DNA of 64,000 nt, taken from Cucurbitaria berberidis CBS 394.84 (Eukaryota > Ascomycota > Dothideomycetes > Pleosporales > Cucurbitariaceae). The stretch is from positions 3,397,935-3,461,934 of the forward strand of contig NW_024468935.1 of assembly GCF_010015615.1 (NCBI RefSeq). Reading direction: 5' to 3'. The notes beneath the pieces are model-generated. The model was not told where the DNA came from and ran no database searches. It was given only the letters and a program-made list of their open reading frames with translations. Below are positions 44,606 through 54,273 of the stretch, piece by piece; within the stretch, counting starts at the first letter, position 1, and the number at the start of each line of letters is the position of its first letter. The position numbers and the translations under genes are program-made.

Positions 44606-46369
44606 TTAATCGGGCTCATCTTTAGGTCGCACGACACGTCGTACCACCTCGCTATCATCCCGGCCGTGTTCAATGTCATCAATAAAAAGCCCATAGTCGA
44701 CTGTCGTCCCTTTGTGCTGTTTGCCTCCATACAGTTCTTGCTCTATCTCTTTTGTGTTTGCCCGGACTAGCTGTCTCTCTCCTAGCCCCGTTTTCCGCTT
44801 TGCCGCCTTCGCCATGGCGAATGTAGCCCGCAGTATGGTCATCTGGTACCCGCTCTTGACCAATGTGGAATTGAACTGTGCATCCTGCCACACAGCGTAC
44901 ATGGTCAAACACCAAGCCATCTGAAGGAAGATGAAAAAGGCAGACATCATGGTGGAGAAACCCCATTGGTAGGAAGGGTTTGCTGTGTCGGGCAAACAGC
45001 GTGATTTATCGTACAAAGCCATGGAATCGTAGCCAACGGAGTTGTAACAGTAGCCCTGAGTAGCGTTCAGATTTGTACCGTCGTAGGTTTTGTCATTTAT
45101 TGTGACGTCAAATGTGGCGTTGCCTACATAGACATCAGTAAGTAGGTTGATTGATCGGAAGGAGTATGCTTACAGTTTTTGGTAATGTCTTTTCCCAAAC
45201 TAGAATCATGTGATTTGTAAGTCTCCATGTTGCCCGGGTAGTTATAGTTACAGTCAGGAATCATCGGATAAGGATAATAATAATATCTGTTCGGGGGGAT
45301 TGGTGCGACTAGCGATCCGTTCCGAAGTTGACAGCTGCCTGCGTACGTTAGGGGGGCTTTCTTGTGGACATGTAGCATTGAGTAACTTACAGTACCGCAA
45401 ATGGTCGGATGAGAAAGATTGCAGGTCCCACATTAGGCTCGTCGGCTTGCAAACATTTCGCTCCCATGTCTCGTTCCTGGTGCCCCAGATGATCCAAGAT
45501 TGATCCAGTCTTGATGCAGGAACAATGTTGTTATCATCGCCCAGACTCACCCAGGCGATCGTTGTGCTATCGTATCCGGTCATGGCAGAAAGAAGCAATG
45601 GCACGGAAAGGATGTAGCACGTTGACAAGAACATGTATAAGAACAACGCCTTTGTGCGCCTGCTCTTTGCTACCCATACTTCTTGCATCAACGTCCAGAC
45701 AGAAAGCCAACTCGGTCCTTCGAGCGCGATGCGCTGAAAGATTCGGAAAGATGCCGGATGACGCTCGATTGCACGAAGGAGAGCATCCGAGAAAACAACG
45801 TATCCAACCCACCATGCTAGTATTTGAACGCCTCTTCCAAGAAGTACATCCCACACAACATCAATCATCTTGACTTGGGAGAATGTCAAACTTCCGAACG
45901 TTTTGTCAAGCACGAAAAGATTTTCGATACCCGAGACCTTTGCATTCTGAGGTGTGCCGTGGAGGGTATCCCCACAACCAATGACTTTGCCTTGGAAGAT
46001 GCCCATAAAAGGCATGATGCCAGGATCAGAGTCATTCGGTGGCGTGTAGTAGCCGAGAAGTATGAAGGGCACGACACTGCAGCTAATGACTAGGAAGAGG
46101 GCGATACATTGTTTCTTCGAAACTCGTATATCGCGTAGATTTAGGAGCATAGGCTTCACCTTCTTCTGTGCGGTCCGGTAGATCGAACTCGAGCCATGTT
46201 GCAAGCTCCAGGTCCATTTAGGCTTCCATGTCCAGCTCGACCTCCAACTCCCTCTCTTGCCTTCACTCTTCACACTGTCGTTCCCCCAGGTTCTTGAGTA
46301 TGCCGGCGGTGGCAGTGACTCTTCGGATGCTGTGGTCAACCCAGTCTCATATTTGCGATCCTCCGTCAT
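44606..46369 (-). CDS. multi-pass membrane protein of unknown function
   Basis: Three exons, 46369-45391, 45338-45174 and 45123-44606, with introns of 52 and 50 nt, give 553 residues. After a 90-residue cytosolic-looking N-terminus come hydrophobic segments: CIALFLVISCSVVPFILLGY, a segment in VQILAWWVGYVVF, KALFLYMFLSTCYILSVPLLL, and near the end MMSAFFIFLQMAWCLTMYAVW. Between the third and last segment lies a Cys/Asn-rich loop with N-glycosylation-type sites (NGS, NAT, NET) and several cysteines, likely outside the cell or in a lumen. The C-terminus is charged and cytosolic-looking. This looks like an uncharacterised filamentous-fungal membrane protein; I cannot name a family or a transport substrate. 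Confidence 0.75.
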
Positions 46370-47819
46370 GTCCTTTTCGCATTCCGGCTTCGATTCAAGC
46401 GAGCGATGTGTGGAGCGCGAAAGGGATCGCTAGAGTCGCTAGTGATGGTAGGAGTACAAGCTCGGGCGTGCACCGCGCCAGATATGGCAGCAACAGAATC
46501 GCGCGAAGAGGAGGTCGTATCGCAGGAAGAGAAAAGGTGAGCGCCATCCTTGGGATTCGGACGCTGGACGCCTAACCTTTTTGTGGAGCCGTGTGGAGCA
46601 GTTCTCATTGGGTGAAATCTTAGATTTTGCCGATTGAGGCTGTGTAGTCCCGCTAATCCGAACAGGAAGGCGCGACCTCGAGAGGTTCAGGCACGTCTTC
46701 TATTGACCCACAACCAGTTCGTGACTCCACAGCGACATGAGTGGTGCCTGGATACCATCACGTGAGAGGGACGTCTTAAGGTCCAACTATGAGATGACGG
46801 TTGTGAACGTGTATATTCATCGACTCCCAAACCTCTGTGTGCATGCGTCCTAATACAACACGGACCGCACTGTCTGTGCTAATAGAGAAATACGCATAGT
46901 TGATTTCAAGAACGAAGAGAAAGAGAAGTCGAATGGGACCAGTGATTGGCGAAGTGCATTTCGTTCAGACAACGAACGACGGAAGATGCGTCTCTTACAG
47001 GACCCAACCCTTGCGAACTTCCAAAATACCGAGCATTCTTAGGCAAAAAAAAAATGCAATAGTTATCAGAGACCTGTGGTTGATCTGGCCACGACAGTCT
47101 TGGCGCGGGAGCTTGAGACTGCTAAGGTAGACAAGATATCATACGGAGAATTGAAGTATTTTGGGGGCCATTGCAACAAAAGCTATTTGCTGATACTAGA
47201 GGTGATAAACTCGCCCTTTGGGAAATCTTAGTCTGGGCACCTCCACCAAGTGACCCTGCTCTCTTTCAAGAACTACTTCTGACAGTTCTCAAAGTCACAC
47301 TCGTCGACTGCTCTTTCTCTAGGCAATCTATAAAAAACCGTCATCTATTTTCGAACACTGACCACTGAACAATAGGCTGCATTCTCGTGTCCTGGCCTCC
47401 GAAATGGGCGAGTGGGCGGCAATATCCTCTTCACTTTTCTTCACCTACCGACCTATACATAAGAGGATTTCCAAAGCGCCTACGCCTACTCATGACTAGC
47501 AGATAAATATAATCTTTCGGATCCTTTCTTCACGCCCTCGGTTCTGCAAACGTAGACGCTGTGGTTAAGTATTGCCAAGCGCATACTCGCTTACCTGCTC
47601 GCGCCATAGGTCATTGCGTTACAGGAGGCTTTGTGGCTTCGTCTCAGCCTTGCGCGCCATGCTCTTTATAGGCCCATCTTCAGCCCCTCTTCGGGTGGGT
47701 TCTGGGTAGTTATATAGCCGTCTCTTGCTTCTGCGGATGAATAGTACACTATAGTAGCGTTTTGAAGTGTTAATCTCACCTTGAAAAATAGAATAGCTAC
47801 AACGACAACAACGACCATC
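46370..47819. other. divergent upstream region
   Basis: Both flanking genes start away from it, so it holds two promoters. No gene is supported. A run of nine A lies near 47046-47054. Confidence 0.5.
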
Positions 47820-48689
47820 ATGGGTTTTAGGAGACTTTTCTGCTGTTTCGGGACCATCGAATACGAATCGCCGTATAGAAGGGAATACCCTCGTGCTGGT
47901 AATGAGCATATCGTACTACTTGCTAATCGGTCCAGCTAACCAAAAGCGCTAGATACTCCAGAAAAGCCAGTCTACGAGCGACCAAGCCCACCAGCGTACA
48001 GTGTTGAAACACCAATTCGTCAAGTCTTTCGCGTGGAAGATGTCCGTCCACCACCAGCGACCACGCGTGTACCTTCCTCTAGCAGTCTTGCTCTGCAGAA
48101 GGTGAACACCACCATCACCACCACCTCTGCTTCTCCTCCGTCACCTCCAACTCGAGCCTACACGCCTCCTGTCCCCCAGCGGGTACTCAGCACCACGAAG
48201 CCTAGTCCACCCAAACATCCTTCAACGTCTGCTCTTACTCCTGCTCCCGCTCCCGCCTTCCCTCTTACAACCTGGTCTACCACCACCACCGCTGCCGTTG
48301 CCGAAGCACCTCGAACAGAAGAATGCCCCCTATGCAGCGCGCCCAACCTCCTCCGCACAGTGCAATACAAATCCCAAAGCATCAACACGGGCCGGCCCTG
48401 GCGCTGCTGCTCCAACAAAGCATGCGAGCGGTCCAACGGGTTCAACGGCTTTGCAGATGCCCGTGGTCTTGTCAACTCCGACGGGGGAAAGAACAGGTTC
48501 TGCAAGTGTGCGGCGCCGGTCAGGCTGGTTGCGAAGAACGAGGTGGACGCCATGGGGCGCAGACAGGCGTTTTATTCTTGCCAGTTCAAGGCTTGTTCGG
48601 CTTGGTTTTGGCATGAGGATTGGGAGGGGGAGAGGACGGTGTTTAGTCGTGGGGAGATTGAGGGGATGGTGAGGAGAGGGGAGATTTAG
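47820..48689 (+). CDS. GRF-zinc-finger-like protein with a lipidation-type N-terminus
   Basis: Exon 1 (47820-47898) and exon 2 (47953-48689), joined across a 54-nt intron (GTAATG...GCTAG), give 271 residues; an acceptor nine bases later is also in frame. The N-terminus MGFRRLFCCFG has glycine at position 2 and a double cysteine at 8-9, a pattern seen in N-myristoylated and palmitoylated proteins. A Pro/Ser/Thr-rich middle follows. The C-terminal 110 residues have cysteines as CPLC, RPWRCCSNKAC, RFCKCAAP and SCQFKACSAWFWHEDW. The last part, C.C....(long)..YSC....C..WFWHEDW, resembles a GRF zinc finger, which usually binds single-stranded nucleic acid. A second zinc-binding block precedes it. 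Function is unknown; a membrane-held zinc protein is inferred. Confidence 0.75.
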
Positions 48690-48919
48690 CTGATATAGTC
48701 TGGGCTGAGGTGTGGTGTGCGGAGTTGTGGTTCTTGTGTACGTTGATTTGAGCTTGAGATTTATTTTGGTTAATGTCGAGATATTGCAATGAATTCCTTA
48801 TTTACACCGAAAACCAAGACAGCGAAATATGTTCCGATAAATTTCTGTCATCTGCCTAGTAACGACGTAGGGCATTATAACTCGATCTCGAACCAACGTA
48901 AATCGTAAATATCGTACTT

Positions 48920-50378
48920 TTACGCCTTTGGCTCCGTGTTCGTGCCCTGCACACCACCACTCGCCAGCCTCTTCTTGCTCACCAGTCTAAATCCACCGAT
49001 GAGCATGAAAGCAACCAAGGCGCCCAGCACGACAGCCAGCGTAACGAAAGCACCAATGACACCGCCAATTGCTGGGCTCAAACCGCTGCCACTGCTATTC
49101 GCTTGCGTGCTCGCCCCGTTGTTGGCGTTATTGGCGTACGCGGCGCAGGAACCCGTTGAGTTGCCGCACTTGGTGCACCACTGCTCCGTAGTGCTGATAG
49201 CGAACTTATTCAAATTATTCTGAAAGTCGTTGAAAGAAACCGTGTTCGCGGTACCGCCAAAGAGAGGGTACACAGTCGGTTGGCTACTATTACTCGCCGT
49301 GCCATTGTGGAACAGAAACCTGACCTGCAGATCGTCCGCGCTGGGGAACCCGCCCGACACATCCGAATCAGTGAAGAGCTCAAAGGACATGGAACTCGCG
49401 TAGTCTACCACGCCGGTGAAGTCGGTGTTCGTCTTGGGCAGGTCGACAAGGCCGAAGAAAGAGAGAAAGGTAGCGTAGGCGCCGAACTGGACGCCGAATT
49501 TCTTGCTGCCTTTAGACGAGATGATGTCGTTCATGTACTTTAGCACTTCGCCGGCGAGCTGCATGCCAGAGACGGCGCGCATGCTGTCTGAGGCATTGTA
49601 GGCAAGGCCCCATTCATGCGCATCGGCGAGAGTGCGCAGTTGGAGAAGGGTTGAGTTGGTGAGCACGTCTGAGCTGGGGATTGATGAGTTGTGGATCTTG
49701 GCGACGTTGATGATGTCGTAGACTGCGCTGTGTAAGTGCATGTGCAGACAGAGGGATCTGAGAAGACATACCGACATAAGCGTTCTTGAAGGTGACTTGA
49801 TCCTCGCTGATGACATTATTGATCGAGGGGACAATCGAAGAGTAGAAGTCTTTCGTGCCCGATGCGCGATCCTTGTACTCCTTGCTGTCGAAGAAAGCAT
49901 TAGAGCTCGTCTTCGCATTCTGGCAACTCGAGGCATCCTGCAGCCACCCTGCATCCTCGGAACCAGCACCCGTTGAAACAGTATTCACTGGGATCAATTG
50001 GTATCCATCCATCGGAGCCTGGACATTCTTGCCGTTGGCGAGGGTCTGTACGGTCTGAACAGGAGGGTACAAGCCCTGCAAAAAGCCCATGGCCGAGTTT
50101 TGCAAGACGTTATCGACGGGCGCAGTGACCGAGAGCTGGGAGAGCTTGACAGTATCTTTGTTCATGCCGCGGATCTTAGAGTCACCTGACAGATAGCGTG
50201 AGCGGTAGTAGGACCCTGAAGTGTAGACTTGCTCGTATCCCAGAGAAGTTAGATTGGTTGGAGCCAGAGCTTTGGGTGTACGGTCACCATGACGGTGGAA
50301 GATGTAGGCTCCAAGAATCGTCTCAGCAGCCTCAGCACCAGCAAGCATGGACAGGGCGGAAAGGGTGGTGACCTTCAT
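48920..50378 (-). CDS. membrane-anchored histidine acid phosphatase-like protein
   Basis: Exon 1 (50378-49772) and exon 2 (49722-48920), joined across a 49-nt intron (GTATGT...GCGCAG), give 469 residues. A signal peptide (MKVTTLSALSMLAGAEA) leads into the active-site motif RHGDRTP at 29-35, with nucleophile H30. Many NxS/T sites and cysteines follow, then a C-terminal membrane segment (IGGVIGAFVTLAVVLGALVAFMLIGG) and a short basic tail, so it should face the cell exterior or the vacuole lumen. In place of the proton-donor HD motif of histidine acid phosphatases the aligned site reads KFGVQFGAYATFLSFFGL, with Ala-Tyr where His-Asp is expected. It may therefore have weak or different activity, or use another donor. 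The alignment is by eye. Confidence 0.85.
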
Positions 50379-50792
50379 CGTGGTAGTTGGACGAGTGTCG
50401 ATGGATGAGCGAAGGATACCAGTTGGTCCACAGCAATGAATCACAAGGATTGAAGCAGGGTAGGAGGAAAGCCAACGATGGAGGGCCCCGATGACTTATA
50501 TCACCTTCCTAAGCCGCTGCCGAGGAGATGTAAATGCTTCCCGACGGGTTGATAGTAGGACTCAATTGTCCAATCCCAAGCCTGAACGCGTGAGATGTAG
50601 CGGGGCAGTTTTCTATCATGCATATAGCGCGCCCGAAAGCGCGAGGGCTAGAGAAGTGGGGGTCAGGCTGGCCTACACGCTATGGCAATTATCTCCGGCT
50701 CAAACGGACTCGGTCCAACGAAAACATGGATGCTGACTGAACGGCTGGGCTTGATACAGCAAGGATGTACTGTGAGTAAGAGTTACAATGCA
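50379..50792. other. intergenic region upstream of the phosphatase-like gene
   Basis: It holds the promoter of the minus-strand phosphatase-like gene and the 3' flank of the PIG-P gene. No gene is supported. Confidence 0.5.
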
Positions 50793-51974
50793 TCAGTCAT
50801 GGCTCCCATACAGAATCTCACACACCCCGCCCATTGGCACATCCATGACGGCGTCCGTGCCCGTACTCCAGAAGGCCTTCCAGTCCACACACTCATCGGC
50901 GCCGAACTGATATGCAGAGAAGGAGCTCTTGCGGCTCGCGAGCGCACCAGCCCCTGTTCCCTTTTCTTTATCCTTCTCATGCAGCTTGTCCGTAACTAGA
51001 ACGGGATCTCGTACGATCTCGCCAGTCTTCCTATCTACAACAGCGACTTGCGCGCATTCGTCAACGAGATTCTCAATGCTGCTGAGCGGGAGCGTGAGAT
51101 AGCGCGTGTTGTAGCTCGCGAGCGCGACGTATATGTAGATGACTAGAACGACGAGCCAACACGGCACGGCGAGCGCCCACCAGCGATTCGGGTAGTAGTG
51201 TATGCCCATCTGATGCAGCATCGGCGCTGGCACATACGCCCACAAAATGTACATGAGAAACGCGGCCGAGCTGCCCAAGTACAGCGCGAAGCCATAGTAT
51301 TCGTATGTGGGGACCTTCGGCGACGCCCGAGGGACGGTCGGCGCAAGCCGCGCTGAGTTGGCGAGGTTCGTGGTGCTGGAGGCGGGCTTGCTTGCGCTGT
51401 AGGCAGAGGCCCCGCGTGGTATGGGAATGTCTACATCGGAGGAATCTGGTGTAGAGGGGCGTGAGGTTGCGGCGCTGAAGGAGGGGCGGAGCAGCGATGT
51501 CAAGGACGGGGAGGGTGGTAGAGGGGTTGGCGGTCGGTTGTAGAAGGGCGGGAAGAGCGCGGTCGCTGTCTGCCGTGGCAGTTGACTGTGTGACCGTGAT
51601 GTATATAGTGTTCGCGTGGTAGGCGGGTTCCCCTCTGCTTCCTCTGAGCTTTCGCTCTCGCTCTCGGACTCCGCCCATGCAATTGGGTCCTCATCTTCGT
51701 CCTGACTATCAGACGCCGCCTCAGAAACAGCGCTACTCGAGACCGGAGAGCGAGAAGTCATCCCCGGGCGCGATCCTGCAGACGGGAGGGACGAGGGCGT
51801 GTGGGTTTCATGTTCGCGACCCTCGAGCGATCGCAGAGTCGGTAGATTCGAGCTAATTCTGGATTGGAAGCCCGAAGGAACTTGACTCCCTCTGCTTTCT
51901 GGAGGCATGTCGTCCAGTTGTTCATTGGCGCGGGCTGGGCCGCATGCTTTGCTTGCGTGCTTGGAGCTTATCAT
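50793..51974 (-). CDS. GPI19: GPI-GlcNAc transferase subunit P (PIG-P/Gpi19)
   Basis: A single exon gives 393 residues from ATG 51974, or 371 from a second in-frame ATG at 51908; I cannot choose between them. The N-terminal 200 residues are Ser/Pro/Glu-rich and low in complexity. The PIG-P domain begins at about residue 218 with YEYYGFALYLGSSAAFLMYI, then LWAYVPAPMLHQMGIHYYPN followed by RWW, and a second membrane hairpin WALAVPCWLVVLVIYIYVAL. The block TLPLSSIENLVDE ends it. This small ER membrane subunit belongs to the enzyme that starts GPI-anchor synthesis by moving GlcNAc to phosphatidylinositol. The long disordered N-terminus and C-terminal extension are usual for filamentous-fungal members compared with the short human protein. 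Confidence 0.92.
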   Translation of the reverse strand: MISSKHASKACGPARANEQLDDMPPESRGSQVPSGFQSRISSNLPTLRSLEGREHETHTPSSLPSAGSRPGMTSRSPVSSSAVSEAASDSQDEDEDPIAWAESESESESSEEAEGNPPTTRTLYTSRSHSQLPRQTATALFPPFYNRPPTPLPPSPSLTSLLRPSFSAATSRPSTPDSSDVDIPIPRGASAYSASKPASSTTNLANSARLAPTVPRASPKVPTYEYYGFALYLGSSAAFLMYILWAYVPAPMLHQMGIHYYPNRWWALAVPCWLVVLVIYIYVALASYNTRYLTLPLSSIENLVDECAQVAVVDRKTGEIVRDPVLVTDKLHEKDKEKGTGAGALASRKSSFSAYQFGADECVDWKAFWSTGTDAVMDVPMGGVCEILYGSHD

Positions 51975-52148
51975 CGCGCAATAGCATCTTGGCTGTACAC
52001 CGAACAGGTGTTCGCGCTAAGACGTACTCGGGAGGCTCTATTTACTAAAACAACAATGAAGTAGCCAGAAGATCAAGTATGAAGAGAAGCCTTTCTATCC
52101 TGACTGATGCTATTTTCGCAAGGCTATGAACATGCCCTAGATACCACT

Positions 52149-53774
52149 CTACAACTTGCTCGCTTCACTACTCGTCCTGTTCAAATACAACGGGTCCCTA
52201 GGCTCAATGCCATACTTCCTGCACAGCTCCTCGCCCTTCAGCCTCTGCGCCTCAATCCTCTTCTTGTGCGCAACACCCTTCTTATTCTCATTCCTGCCCA
52301 ACTGCAGCAGATGCACCTCATCAGGCCCATCAACGATCCTCATCGTCCTGCCAGACGCATACATGTTGGCAAGCGGCGTATCCTGGCTGACACCTCCACC
52401 TCCATACGCCTGAATAGCCCAGTCAATGACCTTGAGGTTGACTTCAGGCACAAGGACTTTGACTTCGGCGATTTCCTTGAGGGCGCCCTTGGCATTCGTT
52501 TCGTCGATTTTGATGGCGGCGTTCAGGACAGCGAGGCGTGCTGCGTCGATTTCGATACGTGACCGGGCCACACGCTCGATCATTATGCCGTGCTTGTTTA
52601 GCAGTTCGCCAAAGGGCTTCTTGCGCTCGTCGTTGAGGCGAGCCAAGAACCACTCCAAGGCCTTCTCGGCAGATCCGATACTCCTCATAGCATGGTGGAT
52701 ACGGCCGGGTCCAAGGCGTCCCTGGATGATCTCGAAGCCGCGGCCTTCGCCAAGCACCATGTTGCTGGCGGGCACGCGTACATTCTCGAAAGTGACGTGG
52801 CCATGTCCGTGAGGTGCATCATCGTAGCCGAAGACGGAGAGCATGCGATGGATGGTGACGCCTGGGGTATCGTTGGAGACAAGGATGACGGATTGTTGCT
52901 TGTACTTGTCGCTGTTGTTGGGATCGGTTTTACCCAGAACGATGAAGATCTTGCAGCGCGGGTCGCCGATGCCTGAGGACCACCATTTCTACATGGTTGT
53001 TAGAGACCAGAATGCAGAACGCGGGAGCAACATATGGATAGGGTGGACATACCTGGCCGTTGAGTACATAAGAGTCGCCGTCACGCTTGATGGTCATCTC
53101 AATGTTGGTAGCGTCACTCGATGCTACCTGAGGCTCCGTCATCAAGAAAGCGGATCGAATCTCGCCCTTGAGCAGCGGGTCAAGCCACTGCCTCTTCTGT
53201 GCCTCGGTGCCGTATTTGGCGATGACCTCCATGTTGCCAGTATCCGGAGCAGCGCAGTTTGTAGCCTGTCGTGCAGTCAGTATCGAGCCGGAGAGCAAGA
53301 AACATCTCAATGTCCTCCATGGTTATAGAGCGTACCTCAGATGCTGTCCGGCTCTTCCCCAAGTACTCAGCCATCAGCCCATACTCCAGATTGCTAAACC
53401 CAGCGCCCTCCTTGAAGTGTGCCTTGGGCAAGAACATGTTCCACAGGCCAAGCTCTTGTGCCCTCTTCTTCAAGTCCTCGATGATGGACGGATGTGACGA
53501 GAAGCGTTGTTGGGTGGTTTCGCCAATCTGGCGGACGTATACAGCGTCGGCGGGTATGCATTCTTCTTCCACGAATTTCTCTACCTATCGTACCTATTAG
53601 CAACATTGACAAAACCACTATGGAAGGGGGTAAAAAACGAACAATATCTAGTGTCTTCGCAGCCCTCTCGCTGACGAACGGCCGCGCGATGGTGGGAATA
53701 CGCTGCGACGCGGTGATATGGCCATTCTGGCTGTTGGAGAGGAGATCGTAGGCGCGATCGTACGGTACAGACAT
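52149..53774 (-). CDS. peroxisomal acyl-CoA dehydrogenase
   Basis: Four exons, 53774-53643, 53584-53336, 53265-53053 and 52988-52149, with introns of 58, 70 and 64 nt, give 477 residues. The joins rebuild the acyl-CoA dehydrogenase fold: the N-terminal helical part (NMFLPKAHFKEGAGFSNLEY), the FAD/substrate motif FLMTEPQVASSDATN, the strand part KWWSSGIGDPRCKIFIVLGK and the C-terminal helical domain with IQAYGGGGVSQDTPLANMYA. The size and the long C-terminal domain match ACAD10/11-like enzymes. The protein ends in Ser-Lys-Leu, the canonical type 1 peroxisomal targeting signal, so it should act in peroxisomal fatty-acid beta-oxidation or in breakdown of a modified acyl-CoA. Acyl-CoA dehydrogenases in peroxisomes are known from Neurospora-type fungi. 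Chain-length preference cannot be read. Confidence 0.93.
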
Positions 53775-54273
53775 TTTGGAAAAAGTAATCCTGAATTTCA
53801 GGTCGTGTAATGCCTATGAATAGTCAGGAGGAGGTCTGGGGTAATTGAAAGAATTGACAGGGTCGACTCGGGCATAGCGAGGGTTATGGCACGTTTCGGC
53901 CATTGCTGGAGCTAAGCTCCCCGCATAATCCATCTCCACGTCAAGTTGCCGAGGTTCGCGGGTGCTCCGCTATCAACAACGACTGGTGCTTGGCACACAA
54001 TGGGGTGACATGCAAGCGATTATATGGGCTTGTCGTACGTTCATCATTCGCTTTCTCTGAGATCTTCATTTGCATTGACTGAGGATGTGACTACATTGAC
54101 ATATTCGTGAAGCTCATTATGTACAATTCATAACAAAGAGCCAATAGTTGTTTGATGCTCCCAAACGCCTCCCAGAAACTCCATGCCTCATATGCCGTAG
54201 ACTAGTTGAACGCCGAGGCATGCAATGCTCAGAGATAAACTTACCCAGTAACGCCGTAAAAGTGAAAAATGGC
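53775..54273. other. intergenic region upstream of the acyl-CoA dehydrogenase
   Basis: It holds the promoter of the dehydrogenase gene and the 3' flank of the SUN gene. No gene is supported. Confidence 0.5.

Noticed and set aside
51073..51678. A 201-codon minus-strand frame overlapping PIG-P
   Set aside because: It is an alternative frame of the PIG-P coding sequence, which carries the clear membrane domain.
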